A DNA stretch of 64,000 nt, taken from positions 3,534,001 through 3,598,000 of the forward strand of contig NZ_CP107964.1 of the NCBI RefSeq assembly GCF_041434935.1, in the 5' to 3' direction. The notes under the pieces are model-generated. The model saw only the letters and a program-made list of their open reading frames with translations, was not told the origin of the DNA and ran no database searches. Below, one piece after another: positions 26,626 through 34,915 of this stretch. The stretch is from Kitasatospora sp. NBC_00374. Lineage in GTDB: Bacteria; Actinomycetota; Actinomycetes; Streptomycetales; Streptomycetaceae. Both the position numbers and the translations under genes were made by a program. Position 1 is the stretch's first letter. Each line of letters begins with the position of its first letter.

Positions 26626-28119
26626 ATGGCCAAGAACAAGAAGACCGAAGAGCCCCAGGCCCAGGCTGTCGCCACCGCCAAGGCCGGCCTGTTCGAGTAC
26701 GCCCCGGCGCCGGAGTCCCCGGCCGCCGCCGGCGACATCGCCACCTCCTACGGCCACTTCATCGGCGGCGAGTTCGTCGACTCCAGCGGCAGCGAGGCCC
26801 TGAAGACCGTCAACCCGGCCACCGAGCAGGTGCTGGCCGAGTTCGCGCACGGCACCGACGAGGACGTGGACCGCGCCGTCGCCGCCGCCCGCAAGGCGTT
26901 CACGGACTGGTCGGCGCTGCCGGGCAGCGAGCGCGCCAAGTACCTGTTCCGGATCGCCCGGATCATCCAGGAGCGCTCGCGCGAGCTGGCCGTGCTGGAG
27001 TCGATCGACAACGGCAAGCCGATCCGCGAGACCCGCGACGTCGACCTGCCGCTGGTCGCCGCGCACTTCTTCTACTACGCGGGCTGGGCCGACAAGCTGG
27101 ACTTCGCCGGCTACGGCGCCAACCCGCGCCCGCTGGGCGTGGCCGGCCAGGTCATCCCGTGGAACTTCCCGCTGCTGATGCTGGCGTGGAAGATCGCCCC
27201 GGCGCTGGCCACCGGCAACACGGTCGTCCTCAAGCCGGCCGAGACCACCCCGCTGACCGCGCTGCGCTTCGCCGAGATCTGCCGCCAGGCCGGTCTGCCC
27301 AAGGGCGTCGTCAACATCGTCACCGGTGACGGCCGCACCGGCGCCGCGCTGACCGCCCACCCGGACGTCAGCAAGGTGGCCTTCACCGGCTCCACCCCGG
27401 TCGGCCGGGCGATCGCCAAGCAGCTGGCGGGCAGCCGCAAGAAGCTGTCGCTGGAGCTCGGCGGCAAGGCCGCCAACATCGTCTTCGACGACGCGCCGAT
27501 CGACCAGGCGGTCGAGGGCATCGTCAACGGCATCTTCTTCAACCAGGGCCACGTCTGCTGCGCGGGTTCGCGCCTGCTGGTCCAGGAGTCGATCCAGGAC
27601 GAGCTGCTGGACGCCCTCAAGCGCCGGATGGACACCCTGCGGGTCGGCGACCCGCTGGACAAGAACACCGACATCGGCGCCATCAACTCGGCCGCCCAGC
27701 TGGCCCGGATCACCGAGCTGACCGCCGCCGGCGAGGCCGAGGGCGCCGAGCGCTGGTCGCCCTCCTGCGACCTGCCCGGCACCGGTTTCTGGTTCCGCCC
27801 GACCCTGTTCACCGGCGTCTCCCAGGCCCACCGGATCGCCCGCGAGGAGATCTTCGGCCCGGTGCTGTCGGTGCTGACCTTCCGTACCCCCGCCGAGGCG
27901 GTCGAGAAGGCCAACAACACCCCGTACGGCCTGTCGGCCGGCATCTGGACCGAGAAGGGCTCGCGGATCCTGTGGACCGCGTCCCGCCTGCGGGCCGGCG
28001 TGGTGTGGGCCAACACCTTCAACAAGTTCGACCCGACCTCGCCGTTCGGCGGCTACAAGGAGTCGGGCTACGGCCGCGAGGGTGGCCGGCACGGTCTGGA
28101 GGCCTACCTCGATGTCTGA
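26626..28119 (+). CDS. Aldehyde dehydrogenase
   Basis: A 497-residue NAD(P)-dependent aldehyde dehydrogenase. Visible: VIPWNFPLLM, KPAETTPLTAL, FTGSTPVGRAI, general base in LELGGKAANIV, catalytic Cys in NQGHVCCAGSRL, and EEIFGPVLSVL. It starts 5 bp after deoC, so acetaldehyde released from deoxyribose phosphate is the obvious substrate. It overlaps the next, truncated ALDH-like gene by 8 bp. Together the two proteins (797 residues) match the size and order of the two-domain ALDH16 enzymes. Confidence 0.93.
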   Translation: MAKNKKTEEPQAQAVATAKAGLFEYAPAPESPAAAGDIATSYGHFIGGEFVDSSGSEALKTVNPATEQVLAEFAHGTDEDVDRAVAAARKAFTDWSALPGSERAKYLFRIARIIQERSRELAVLESIDNGKPIRETRDVDLPLVAAHFFYYAGWADKLDFAGYGANPRPLGVAGQVIPWNFPLLMLAWKIAPALATGNTVVLKPAETTPLTALRFAEICRQAGLPKGVVNIVTGDGRTGAALTAHPDVSKVAFTGSTPVGRAIAKQLAGSRKKLSLELGGKAANIVFDDAPIDQAVEGIVNGIFFNQGHVCCAGSRLLVQESIQDELLDALKRRMDTLRVGDPLDKNTDIGAINSAAQLARITELTAAGEAEGAERWSPSCDLPGTGFWFRPTLFTGVSQAHRIAREEIFGPVLSVLTFRTPAEAVEKANNTPYGLSAGIWTEKGSRILWTASRLRAGVVWANTFNKFDPTSPFGGYKESGYGREGGRHGLEAYLDV

Positions 28120-29014
28120 CATCTCCCTGCGTCTTGACGTCCTCAAGACCTACAAGCTGTACGTCGGCGGGAAGTTCCCGCGCTCCGAGAGCGGGCGGGT
28201 GTACGAGGTGACCGACAGCAAGGGCCAGTGGCTCGGCAACGCCCCGCTGGGCACCCGCAAGGACACCCGGGACGCCGTGCTGGCGGCCCGGGCCGCCGTC
28301 AAGGGCTGGTCCGGCGCCACCGCGTACAACCGCGGCCAGGTGCTGTACCGGGTCGCCGAGATGCTCCAGGGCCGCCGCGAGCAGTTCGCCGCCGAGGTGG
28401 CCGCCGCCGAGGGCGTCGGTGCCAAGAAGGCCGCCGCGCTGGTAGACACCGCGATCGACCGCTGGGTCTGGTACGCGGGCTGGACGGACAAGATCGCCCA
28501 GATCGCGGGCGGCGCCAACCCGGTCGCCGGGCCGTTCTTCAACCTCTCCACCCCGGAGCCGAGCGGCGTGATCGGCGTCGTGGCCCCGCAGACCGGGTAC
28601 GGGCACTCGCTGCTCGGCCTGGTCGAGGTGATCGCCCCGGCGATCGCCGCGGGCAACACCGTGGTGGTCGCGGCCGCCGCGGACGCCCCGATGCCGGCGC
28701 TCTCGCTCGGCGAGGTGCTGGCCACCTCGGACCTGCCCGGTGGCGTCGTCAACATCATCTCGGGGAAGACCGCGGACATCGCGCCGACCCTGGCCACCCA
28801 CCAGGACGTCAACGGGCTGGACCTGGCCGGCGCGATCGCCGCCGAAGGTCCCGGCGCGGCGGCGGCGCTGGAGGCCGGTGCCGCGGATACTCTGAAGCGA
28901 GTGATCCGCCCGGCGCTCGACCCGTCCACCCAGGACTGGACCCAGGCGCCCGGCACCGAGCGGCTGCTCTCGTTCCTCGAGACGAAGACGGTCTGGCACC
29001 CGATGGGTATCTGA
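28112..29014 (+). CDS. Truncated ALDH-like protein lacking the catalytic domain
   Basis: A 300-residue protein matching the N-terminal NAD-binding half of aldehyde dehydrogenases (KLYVGGKFPRSESGRVYEV, AARAAVKGWSGATAYNRGQVLYR, GVIGVVAPQTGYGHSLLGLVEVIAPAIAAGNTVVV, DLPGGVVNIISG). No catalytic Cys or Glu motif is present, and FTGST is replaced by GLDLAG. It ends with an unrelated-looking tail (LDPSTQDWTQAPGTERLLSFLETKTVWHPMGI). The start overlaps the active ALDH gene. A structural or regulatory partner role, as for the pseudo-domain of ALDH16, is inferred. Confidence 0.85.
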   Translation: MSDISLRLDVLKTYKLYVGGKFPRSESGRVYEVTDSKGQWLGNAPLGTRKDTRDAVLAARAAVKGWSGATAYNRGQVLYRVAEMLQGRREQFAAEVAAAEGVGAKKAAALVDTAIDRWVWYAGWTDKIAQIAGGANPVAGPFFNLSTPEPSGVIGVVAPQTGYGHSLLGLVEVIAPAIAAGNTVVVAAAADAPMPALSLGEVLATSDLPGGVVNIISGKTADIAPTLATHQDVNGLDLAGAIAAEGPGAAAALEAGAADTLKRVIRPALDPSTQDWTQAPGTERLLSFLETKTVWHPMGI

Positions 29015-29098
29015 CCCTCCGCAGCCCCCGGAGAACAACTCCACAGACCGGCCGTCCCCAGTGCCCCTACCCCCCCCCGGGGGCCCGGACGTGCCGAT

Positions 29099-29136
29099 GA
29101 CGGACCCGCACTTCTCCCCCCTAGTGCGGGTCCGTC
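29099..29136 (+). terminator. Terminator of the deoC-ALDH operon
   Basis: Exact 13-bp arms GACGGACCCGCAC and GTGCGGGTCCGTC with a 12-base pyrimidine-rich loop, 85 bp after the truncated ALDH stop. A preceding C-rich tract (about 29067-29082) adds a smaller hairpin. Confidence 0.8.
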
Positions 29137-29275
29137 CACGTCTGCGGCCGTTCTACCGGCCCGGCCCGCGCCCCACCCGGTCCACTTTCGTCGATCGAAC
29201 ACGCGCCGAAGGTCGGGCAACCGGCCCCCTGCCCGGCGAGTCCTCCCCAGTACATTCGATCTTGGGGAGGCCGTG

Positions 29276-29668
29276 GTGTGGGAGATTCTGGGCGAGCTGG
29301 CCGTGCTGTGCGGCGACGGCCCGGTACGCGCGCTCCGGGCCCGCCGGGCCCACCGCAGGCTGCTCGCCGGCCTGCCGGTGCGGATCCCGTGCTCGGCCCG
29401 CTCCGAGAAGCCCGGCTGGCCCGCCGAGTACGTCAGCGGCAGCCTGCTGTTCACCCCCGGCCGGGCGACCGCCGCATTCGGCTCCCGGGCGTTCCCGTAC
29501 CTGGAGTTCCCGGTCGGCGGCAGCCACCACGCGCCCGAGCCGGACGCCTGGCACGACCAGGACTGGGCCGCGCTCGGCTACCGGGAGCCCGACGACGGCC
29601 CGGTGCTGTACCTGCAGGTGCACAGCCGGTACCTGATCACCCTGGAGCTCGCCCTGCGGCGGGTGTGA
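29276..29668 (+). CDS. Conserved hypothetical protein (130 aa)
   Basis: A protein beginning VWEILGELAVLCGDGPVRALRARRAHRRLLAGLPVRIPCSARSEK. The rest is beta-rich (YVSGSLLFTPGRATAAFG, FPYLEFPVGGSHHAPEP, PVLYLQVHSRYLITLELALRRV). No signal peptide or membrane span. The GTG at 29276 sits five bases after GGGGAGG; the GTG at 29273 is too close. It shares a loose pattern with actinobacterial DUF2550-like proteins, but I cannot confirm membership. It precedes the kinase-like gene. Confidence 0.65.
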   Translation: MWEILGELAVLCGDGPVRALRARRAHRRLLAGLPVRIPCSARSEKPGWPAEYVSGSLLFTPGRATAAFGSRAFPYLEFPVGGSHHAPEPDAWHDQDWAALGYREPDDGPVLYLQVHSRYLITLELALRRV

Positions 29669-29726
29669 CCGAGGCCGCTGCCGACGGGTTACGGTCGGGT
29701 GCCCCGATGCGTCAGACTGGTGTCTC

Positions 29727-30368
29727 GTGAGTGACTCCCTGCTGAATGCCCAGCCGACGCCCGGCGCCCGCGTGATCCTGCTGTCGGGCCCCTCCGGATC
29801 GGGGAAGTCCTCGCTCGCCGAGCGCAGCGGCCTGCCGGTGCTCCAGCTCGACGACTTCTACAAGGACGGGGACGACCCCACCCTGCCGCTCTTCCCGGAC
29901 GGCGGGACGGACTGGGACTCCCCGCTCTCCTGGCACCGCGAGCAGGCCCTGGCGGCGATCCGGCAGCTGGTCGCCGCAGGCCGCGCCGAGGTTCCGGTCT
30001 ACTCGATCCCCGCCAACGGCCGGGCCGGCAGCCGCACCCTGGACCTGGGCGGCGCGCCCGCCTTCATCGCCGAGGGCATCTTCGCCGCCGAACTGGCGGA
30101 GCAGTGCGCCGCGGAGGGCCTGCTGGGCGACGCCCTGTGCCTGCGCAACCGCCCCCTGACCACCGCCTGGCGGCGGTTTCGCCGGGACGTCCGCGAAGGC
30201 CGCAAGTCCGTCCCGTACCTGCTGCGCCGCGGCTGGCGGCTGATGCGGGCCGAGCGCGGCATCGTGGCCCGCCAGGTCGAGCTCGGGGCGGCCGCGTGCG
30301 CCGGCCCGGAAGCCTCCCGCCGGGTCCGCGCGGTCGCCGAGCGGCAGCCGGTCGCCGCCGTCGCCTGA
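29727..30368 (+). CDS. Uridine kinase-like P-loop protein
   Basis: A 213-residue P-loop NTPase. Walker A GPSGSGKSS, then QLDDFYKDGDDP (the Asp-Asp-Phe-Tyr substrate loop of uridine kinases), WDSPLSWH, EGIFAAEL and a lid with RRFRRDVREGRKS. Uridine kinases phosphorylate uridine/cytidine for salvage, which fits the neighbourhood. Related P-loop kinases such as pantothenate or phosphoribulokinase types are the alternative. The GTG start directly follows a short upstream region, so translation may be leaderless. Confidence 0.75.
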   Translation: MSDSLLNAQPTPGARVILLSGPSGSGKSSLAERSGLPVLQLDDFYKDGDDPTLPLFPDGGTDWDSPLSWHREQALAAIRQLVAAGRAEVPVYSIPANGRAGSRTLDLGGAPAFIAEGIFAAELAEQCAAEGLLGDALCLRNRPLTTAWRRFRRDVREGRKSVPYLLRRGWRLMRAERGIVARQVELGAAACAGPEASRRVRAVAERQPVAAVA

Positions 30369-30385
30369 CCGGCCCGACGGCGGCA

Positions 30386-30415
30386 CAGCGGCAGCGGCAG
30401 CGGCAGCGGCAGCGG
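30386..30415. repeat. Hexanucleotide microsatellite (CAGCGG)5
   Basis: Five uninterrupted CAGCGG units lie between the kinase-like gene and the 3' end of the hydrolase pseudogene. It is non-coding as far as can be seen. Slippage may make its length variable between strains. Confidence 0.9.
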
Positions 30416-30416
30416 C

Positions 30417-30908
30417 TCAGCCTCCCATGGCCCGGTCGACGAGCTCCACGAAACGCTCCGGGGCCGACAGGTTGACGAAGTGGTCGGCCCCCGGCACCGT
30501 CACCATCTCGGCGCCGGGCACGCCCCGCGCGATCCGGCGGGTAGTGGCTCAGCCCGGTGTCGTGCCCCCCGACCACCACCAGGGTGGGCACCCCGATCTC
30601 CCCCAGGTGCTCGATGCCGGGCCGCGCCGGATCCAGCGCCTCCGTCTCGTGGCCGAGGTGGAAGGCGGGGGAGTCGGCGCAGATCCCGGCCAGGAATGCG
30701 CGTCCGGCCGGCGGGGTCCGGGAGGCCCAGACCGCGAGGTCGGCCTCGATGGCGGCGGCCGGGTCGCCACGGGCCACGGCCTCCGCGCGCGGGGCGAGCG
30801 CGGCCGTGCGTTGAGCAGGACCAGGTCGCGGCCGGTCCCCGCGGTGGTGCGGAAGACCTGCCCGCCGGGGACCTCGGCCAGGCTCTCGTGGGCCGTGCTG
30901 CTGGACAT
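30417..30908 (-). pseudogene. Degraded alpha/beta-hydrolase gene
   Basis: Remnants of one alpha/beta-hydrolase lie in order but in different frames. First MSSSTAHESLAEVPGG...LVLLNA (from ATG 30908). Then, after a frameshift and an apparent deletion of the nucleophile-elbow region, AEAVARGDPAAAIEADLAVWASRT...GVPTLVVVGGHDTGLSHY. Finally, in another frame, VPGAEMVTVPGADHFVNLSAPERFVELVDRAMGG and stop. The acid and His segments survive but no GxSxG is left. At least two frameshifts plus a deletion make it non-functional unless the sequence is wrong. Confidence 0.8.
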
Positions 30909-31015
30909 GATCGTGCTCCCGACGGGTCGGTGGGTACGGCACGGGTGTGCGTGCCGCCCATCCGAGCGGTCGGGAGGCGCACGCCTCAACCGACTTACAC
31001 AGTGTCAGGCATCAG

Positions 31016-31060
31016 CACGGACGGGCCCGGTGCCTCTCCCCGGCACCGGGCCCGTCCGTG
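31016..31060. terminator. Strong hairpin terminator downstream of sigQ
   Basis: Exact 19-bp arms (31016-31034 and 31042-31060, beginning CACGGACGGGC) around TCTCCCC. It lies 100 bp beyond the sigQ stop on its downstream side and about 110 bp upstream of the hydrolase pseudogene. Confidence 0.85.
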
Positions 31061-31161
31061 TTCGGACCTGCGGGTCCCCCGCCGGCGGCCGCTCCCCCGA
31101 GTCGGCCACCGCGGCTCCGCGGTCCTGCCCCGTCCCCCGACGGGTGTTCGTGTCGCCGCGG

Positions 31162-32076
31162 TCAGGCCACCAGCTCGCCGAAGGCGAGGCAGGCGTCACC
31201 GCTGCGGTTGAGCTGGTCGTCGTCGCGCAGCCGGCGCAGTGCGCGCCAGATGCTGCTCTTCACCGTGCCGACGCTGATGCCGAGGATGTCGGCGATCTCC
31301 GGGTCGGTCCGGCCCTCGTAGTAGCGCAGCACCAGCATCGTGCGCTGGTTCTCCGGCAGCTTGGCCAGCGCCTGCCAGAGCACGGTGCGCAGCTCGGTGC
31401 CGCCCATCGCGTCGGTGTCGCCGACCGTCTCCGGCAGCTCCTCGGTCGGGTACTCGTTGACCTTGCGGCGGCGCCAGGCGGAGATGTGCAGGTTGGTCAT
31501 GGTGCGCCGGAGGTAGCCCCCGAGCGCGGCCTTGTCGGTGATCCGGTCCCAGGCGCGGTAGGTGCTGAAGAGCGCGCTCTGCAGCAGGTCCTCGGCCTCG
31601 AAGCGGTCGCCGGTCAGGTGGTAGGCCGTGGCGTACAGGGACGCGCGGCGCTCCTGCACGTAGGCGGTGAACTCGGCGGTGCGGTCTCCGGCCGGCTGCT
31701 GCTCCGGCGCGGCGGACTCCGCAGCCGCCGGCGCCAGATGCAGCAGCGTGGTGCCAGGGGTCCTGCGGTCGTCCGGCTCCCCCGAGCCGGTCCCCCCGAC
31801 CGCGGACCCGCTGCCACCCGGGCGCACCGGGAGGATTCCCCGGAGCGTCAGGGTGGCACCGGAGTCGGTCGCACTCCCCATGCGACCGATCCCGTGCAGC
31901 TCCCCCCTGCCCGCGCCCACCGGGCGGCGGGCTCCGGCGCTGTGTGCGCACCCCCGTACGATCACGGCACCGGATGTCTCGTCGGTCCTCACCTCGTACC
32001 GGGTCCGCGTGGTCGCGGCGGATGAGTGCGCGGTGCGGACGGCCCCGGTGGTGCGGGTCTTCAGCGTTGCGGTCAT
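31162..32076 (-). CDS. sigQ: SigE-family ECF sigma factor SigQ
   Basis: A 304-residue sigma factor. The first 125 residues are a low-complexity, probably disordered region. Sigma region 2 follows (FTAYVQERRASLYATAYHLTGDRFEAEDLLQSALFSTYRAWDRI), then a linker and sigma region 4 (LPENQRTMLVLRYYEGRTDPEIADILGISVGTVKSSIWRALRRLR). This is the SigE/SACE_1356-like subgroup. It is divergent from afsQ1/afsQ2, as for S. coelicolor sigQ, where AfsQ1 activates sigQ. An AfsQ1-box-like repeat lies between the genes. The ATG at 32076 lacks a strong ribosome-binding site, so the real start could be further in. Confidence 0.88.
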   Translation of the reverse strand: MTATLKTRTTGAVRTAHSSAATTRTRYEVRTDETSGAVIVRGCAHSAGARRPVGAGRGELHGIGRMGSATDSGATLTLRGILPVRPGGSGSAVGGTGSGEPDDRRTPGTTLLHLAPAAAESAAPEQQPAGDRTAEFTAYVQERRASLYATAYHLTGDRFEAEDLLQSALFSTYRAWDRITDKAALGGYLRRTMTNLHISAWRRRKVNEYPTEELPETVGDTDAMGGTELRTVLWQALAKLPENQRTMLVLRYYEGRTDPEIADILGISVGTVKSSIWRALRRLRDDDQLNRSGDACLAFGELVA

Positions 32077-32203
32077 CGTGCGCCCCCATGGTCGGTACGT
32101 GCGGGTCCTTGCCACCGCCGTCCGCCCCGGTCGGTGACCTGGTGCGTTCTTCGGCGACAAGGAAAATCCTGCCAACCGCTCGTCATCGCGGTGTCCGCCG
32201 ACT

Positions 32204-32219
32204 GTCACAGGGCTGTCAC
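32204..32219. promoter_or_regulatory. AfsQ1-box-like direct repeat between sigQ and afsQ1
   Basis: GTCAC-AGGGCT-GTCAC fits the AfsQ1 recognition pattern GTnAC-n6-GTnAC as I recall it from S. coelicolor. It lies 128 bp upstream of sigQ and 131 bp upstream of afsQ1, in their shared promoter region. Confidence 0.65.
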
Positions 32220-32349
32220 AGCGAAAGGGACTTTCGTCCGGTCCACCGCCACACCGCCGGGGACGCCCGAAGCAACGATTCCGGTTCCACCGCGCATCGA
32301 CCGGTACCTGGTGGGTGATTCGCCGGGCCGGGTGGGCCAGAATGAGGCC

Positions 32350-33027
32350 GTGCCTTTCCTGCTTCTGATCGAGGACGACGACGCCATCCGGACCGGCCTC
32401 GAACTCGCCCTCACCCGCCAGGGCCACCGTGTGGCCGCCGCTGCCTCGGGCGAGGACGGCCTGAAGCTCTTCAAGGAGCAGCGGCCGGACCTCATCGTGC
32501 TGGATGTGATGCTGCCGGGCATCGACGGCTTCGAGGTCTGCCGCCGGATCCGGCGCACCGACCAGCTGCCGATCATCCTGCTCACCGCCCGTTCCGACGA
32601 CATCGACGTGGTGGTCGGCCTGGAGTCGGGCGCCGACGACTACGTGGTCAAACCGGTCCAGCCCCGGGTGCTGGACGCCCGGATCCGGGCCGTGCTGCGC
32701 CGCGGCGAGCGGGAGAACTCCGACTCCGCCAGCTACGGCGGTCTGGTGATCGACCGTTCCGCGATGACGGTCACCAAGGACGGGGAGGACCTCCAGCTCA
32801 CCCCGACCGAGCTGCGGCTGCTGCTCGAACTGAGCCGCCGGCCCGGTCAGGCGCTCTCCCGCCAGCAGCTGCTGCGGCTGGTCTGGGAACACGACTACCT
32901 GGGAGATTCCCGGTTGGTGGACGCCTGCGTGCAGCGGCTGAGGGCGAAGGTGGAGGATGTGCCTTCGGCTCCGACGCTGATCCGCACCGTGCGCGGCGTG
33001 GGCTACCGGCTCGACCCGCCGGCGTAG
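32350..33027 (+). CDS. afsQ1: Two-component response regulator AfsQ1
   Basis: A 225-residue OmpR-type response regulator. Receiver domain: acidic pocket IEDDD, phosphoacceptor Asp in IVLDVMLPGIDGFEV, switch Thr in LLTARSDD, and the KP motif in YVVKPVQP. The C-terminal winged helix has LTPTELRLLLELSRRPGQALSRQQLLRLVWEHDYLGDSRLVDACVQRLRAKVED. It closely resembles S. coelicolor AfsQ1, which with AfsQ2 responds to nitrogen (glutamate) conditions and influences antibiotic production. GTG start after GAGG. Co-oriented with afsQ2, 31 bp apart. Confidence 0.95.
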   Translation: MPFLLLIEDDDAIRTGLELALTRQGHRVAAAASGEDGLKLFKEQRPDLIVLDVMLPGIDGFEVCRRIRRTDQLPIILLTARSDDIDVVVGLESGADDYVVKPVQPRVLDARIRAVLRRGERENSDSASYGGLVIDRSAMTVTKDGEDLQLTPTELRLLLELSRRPGQALSRQQLLRLVWEHDYLGDSRLVDACVQRLRAKVEDVPSAPTLIRTVRGVGYRLDPPA

Positions 33028-33058
33028 CCCGCCCGATCCGACCCGTCTGTGAGAACTG

Positions 33059-34579
33059 TTGACTGACCCTCAGACCCAGCGGCCCCGCCCCCGCGCGCGC
33101 TTCCGCTCGGGCCCGTGGCGCCGCCTGCGTTCGCTGCGGGTGCGGCTGATCGCGGTGTTCGCCGCGGTCGCGCTGATCACCGCGGTCTCCGCGTCCGGCA
33201 TCGCCTACTGGCTGAACCGCGACGCGGTGCTCAAGCGTGCCCAGGACACCGCGCTGAACGACTTCCGGGTCTCGGTGACCCGCAACGTCTCCGCGCTGCC
33301 GCTGAACGCGAGCTGCCCCGAACTGGTCGACCTGGCCAACCAGGTGGCCGGCTCCGGCCTCAACTACGACGTTCTGGTGGTCGACGAGAGCCGGCCGGAC
33401 TGCCTGGCCTCCTCCGACCCGGCCCGGTTCACCCTGGCCAGGGTGCCCGAGACCCTGCAGGCCACCGTCGGCGTGCCGCGCGAGGCGGGCCAGGGCGGCC
33501 CCGGCGGCTACCACCTGTACTGGCAGCGGGTGAACCTGGACGCGCCGTACCTGATCGGCGGGACCAAGGTGGTCGAGACGCCGCTGACCGCCTACATGTT
33601 CAAGTCGCTGGACACCGAACGGGCCGATCTCAACACCCTCGGCTGGTCGCTGGCGATCGCCACCCTGCTCGCCCTGATCGGCTCGGCGCTGCTCGCCCAG
33701 GCCGCCTCGGCGACCGTCCTGCGCCCGGTGAAGCGGCTCGGCGAGGCCGCCCGGCGGCTCGGCGAGGGCAAGCTCGACACCCGGCTGGAGGTCGAGGGCG
33801 GTGACGAACTCGCCGATCTGGCCAGGACGTTCAACCGGACCGCCGAGTCGCTGTCCGACCAGGTCGCGGAGTTGAGCGCGCGCGAGGCGCAGAGCCGCCG
33901 GTTCGTCGCCGACATGTCCCACGAACTGCGCACCCCGCTGACCGCGATGACCGCCGTCACCGACATCCTGGAGGACGAGGCCGACGCGCTGGACCCGATG
34001 ATCGAGCCGGCCGTCCGGCTCGTGGTCAGCGAGACCCGCCGGCTCTCCGACCTGGTCGAGAACCTGATGGAGGTGACCCGGTTCGACGCCGGCACCGCCA
34101 AGCTGGTCGCCGACGAGGTGGACATCGCCGACCTGCTGATGTCCTGCATCGACGGCCGGGCCTGGTACGACGCCGTGGACGTGGACGCCCCGCGCGGCAT
34201 CCGGGCCATGGTCGACCCCCGCCGCCTCGACGTGGTGCTGGCCAACCTGATCGGCAACGCGCTCAAGCACGGCGGCTCGCCGGTGCGGGTGCGGGTGCGC
34301 GAGCGGGACGGCCAGGTCGTCGTGCAGGTCTCCGACAGCGGGCCCGGCATCCCCGAGGACGTGCTGCCGCACGTGTTCGACCGGTTCTACAAGGCCGACA
34401 AGGGCCGGGCCAGGTCGGAGGGGAGCGGGCTGGGGCTGTCCATCGCGATGGCCAACGCCCAGATACACGGCGGCACCATCACCGCCGCCAACGGCGAGAC
34501 GGGCGCGGTCTTCACCCTCAGCCTGCCCCTGACGCCGCCCGCCCCGGACGACCAGGACGACCAGGAGGGGAGCCGGTGA
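33059..34579 (+). CDS. afsQ2: Sensor histidine kinase AfsQ2
   Basis: A 506-residue membrane kinase. TM1 (about residues 27-48) and TM2 (about 195-215) flank an extracellular sensor domain with two cysteines (NASCPELVDL and RPDCLASSD) that could pair. A HAMP region follows (LRPVKRLGEAARRLGEGKLDTRLEV). Kinase boxes: H-box FVADMSHELRTPL, N-box LIGNALKHGG, G1 DSGPGIP, F-box FDRFYKADK, G2 GSGLGLS. The only sensible start is TTG at 33059, an uncommon codon with a weak ribosome-binding site. It overlaps the next gene by 4 bp. Confidence 0.94.
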   Translation: MTDPQTQRPRPRARFRSGPWRRLRSLRVRLIAVFAAVALITAVSASGIAYWLNRDAVLKRAQDTALNDFRVSVTRNVSALPLNASCPELVDLANQVAGSGLNYDVLVVDESRPDCLASSDPARFTLARVPETLQATVGVPREAGQGGPGGYHLYWQRVNLDAPYLIGGTKVVETPLTAYMFKSLDTERADLNTLGWSLAIATLLALIGSALLAQAASATVLRPVKRLGEAARRLGEGKLDTRLEVEGGDELADLARTFNRTAESLSDQVAELSAREAQSRRFVADMSHELRTPLTAMTAVTDILEDEADALDPMIEPAVRLVVSETRRLSDLVENLMEVTRFDAGTAKLVADEVDIADLLMSCIDGRAWYDAVDVDAPRGIRAMVDPRRLDVVLANLIGNALKHGGSPVRVRVRERDGQVVVQVSDSGPGIPEDVLPHVFDRFYKADKGRARSEGSGLGLSIAMANAQIHGGTITAANGETGAVFTLSLPLTPPAPDDQDDQEGSR

Positions 34580-34878
34580 ACGCCCGCAGAACCCTGCCCG
34601 CCACGCTCTTGCTGCTGCTCGCCCTGGCCGGCTGCGGCATCCGGCCGACCGCCGTCCCGGTGTTCGCGGGTGCGCCCGCCAGCCGGACGGCCTGCCCCGC
34701 CGTCCCGCAGGTGCCCAGCGCGCCCACCTCGCCGACGCCCTCGGCGACGCCCGCGCCGAGCGCGGCCAGGACCGCCCGGCCCACCGTGACGGCCTCCGCC
34801 TCCGCGTCCCCCTCGGCCGGGCTGTTCAGCGCACCGGCGTCGCCCACGCCCACGGCGAGCGGCTCCCCCTGCCCCTGA
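34576..34878 (+). CDS. Small Pro/Ser/Thr-rich lipoprotein in the afsQ operon
   Basis: A 100-residue protein starting at a GTG that overlaps the afsQ2 stop. Signal peptide TLPATLLLLLALAGC contains a lipobox (LAGC); the remainder is Pro/Ala/Ser/Thr repeats with cysteines at TACPAV and the C-terminal SPCP. It parallels the small lipoprotein gene that follows afsQ2 in S. coelicolor (SCO4905). A role as an envelope accessory of the sensor kinase is inferred only from position. Confidence 0.82.
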   Translation: MNARRTLPATLLLLLALAGCGIRPTAVPVFAGAPASRTACPAVPQVPSAPTSPTPSATPAPSAARTARPTVTASASASPSAGLFSAPASPTPTASGSPCP

Positions 34879-34915
34879 ACCCTCCGCCCCGCGCCGTCGC
34901 GGATCGCCTGGAACC

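Noticed and set aside
29067..29082. Poly-C tract as a phase-variation switch
   Set aside because: It lies outside any reading frame, between the truncated ALDH gene and its terminator.
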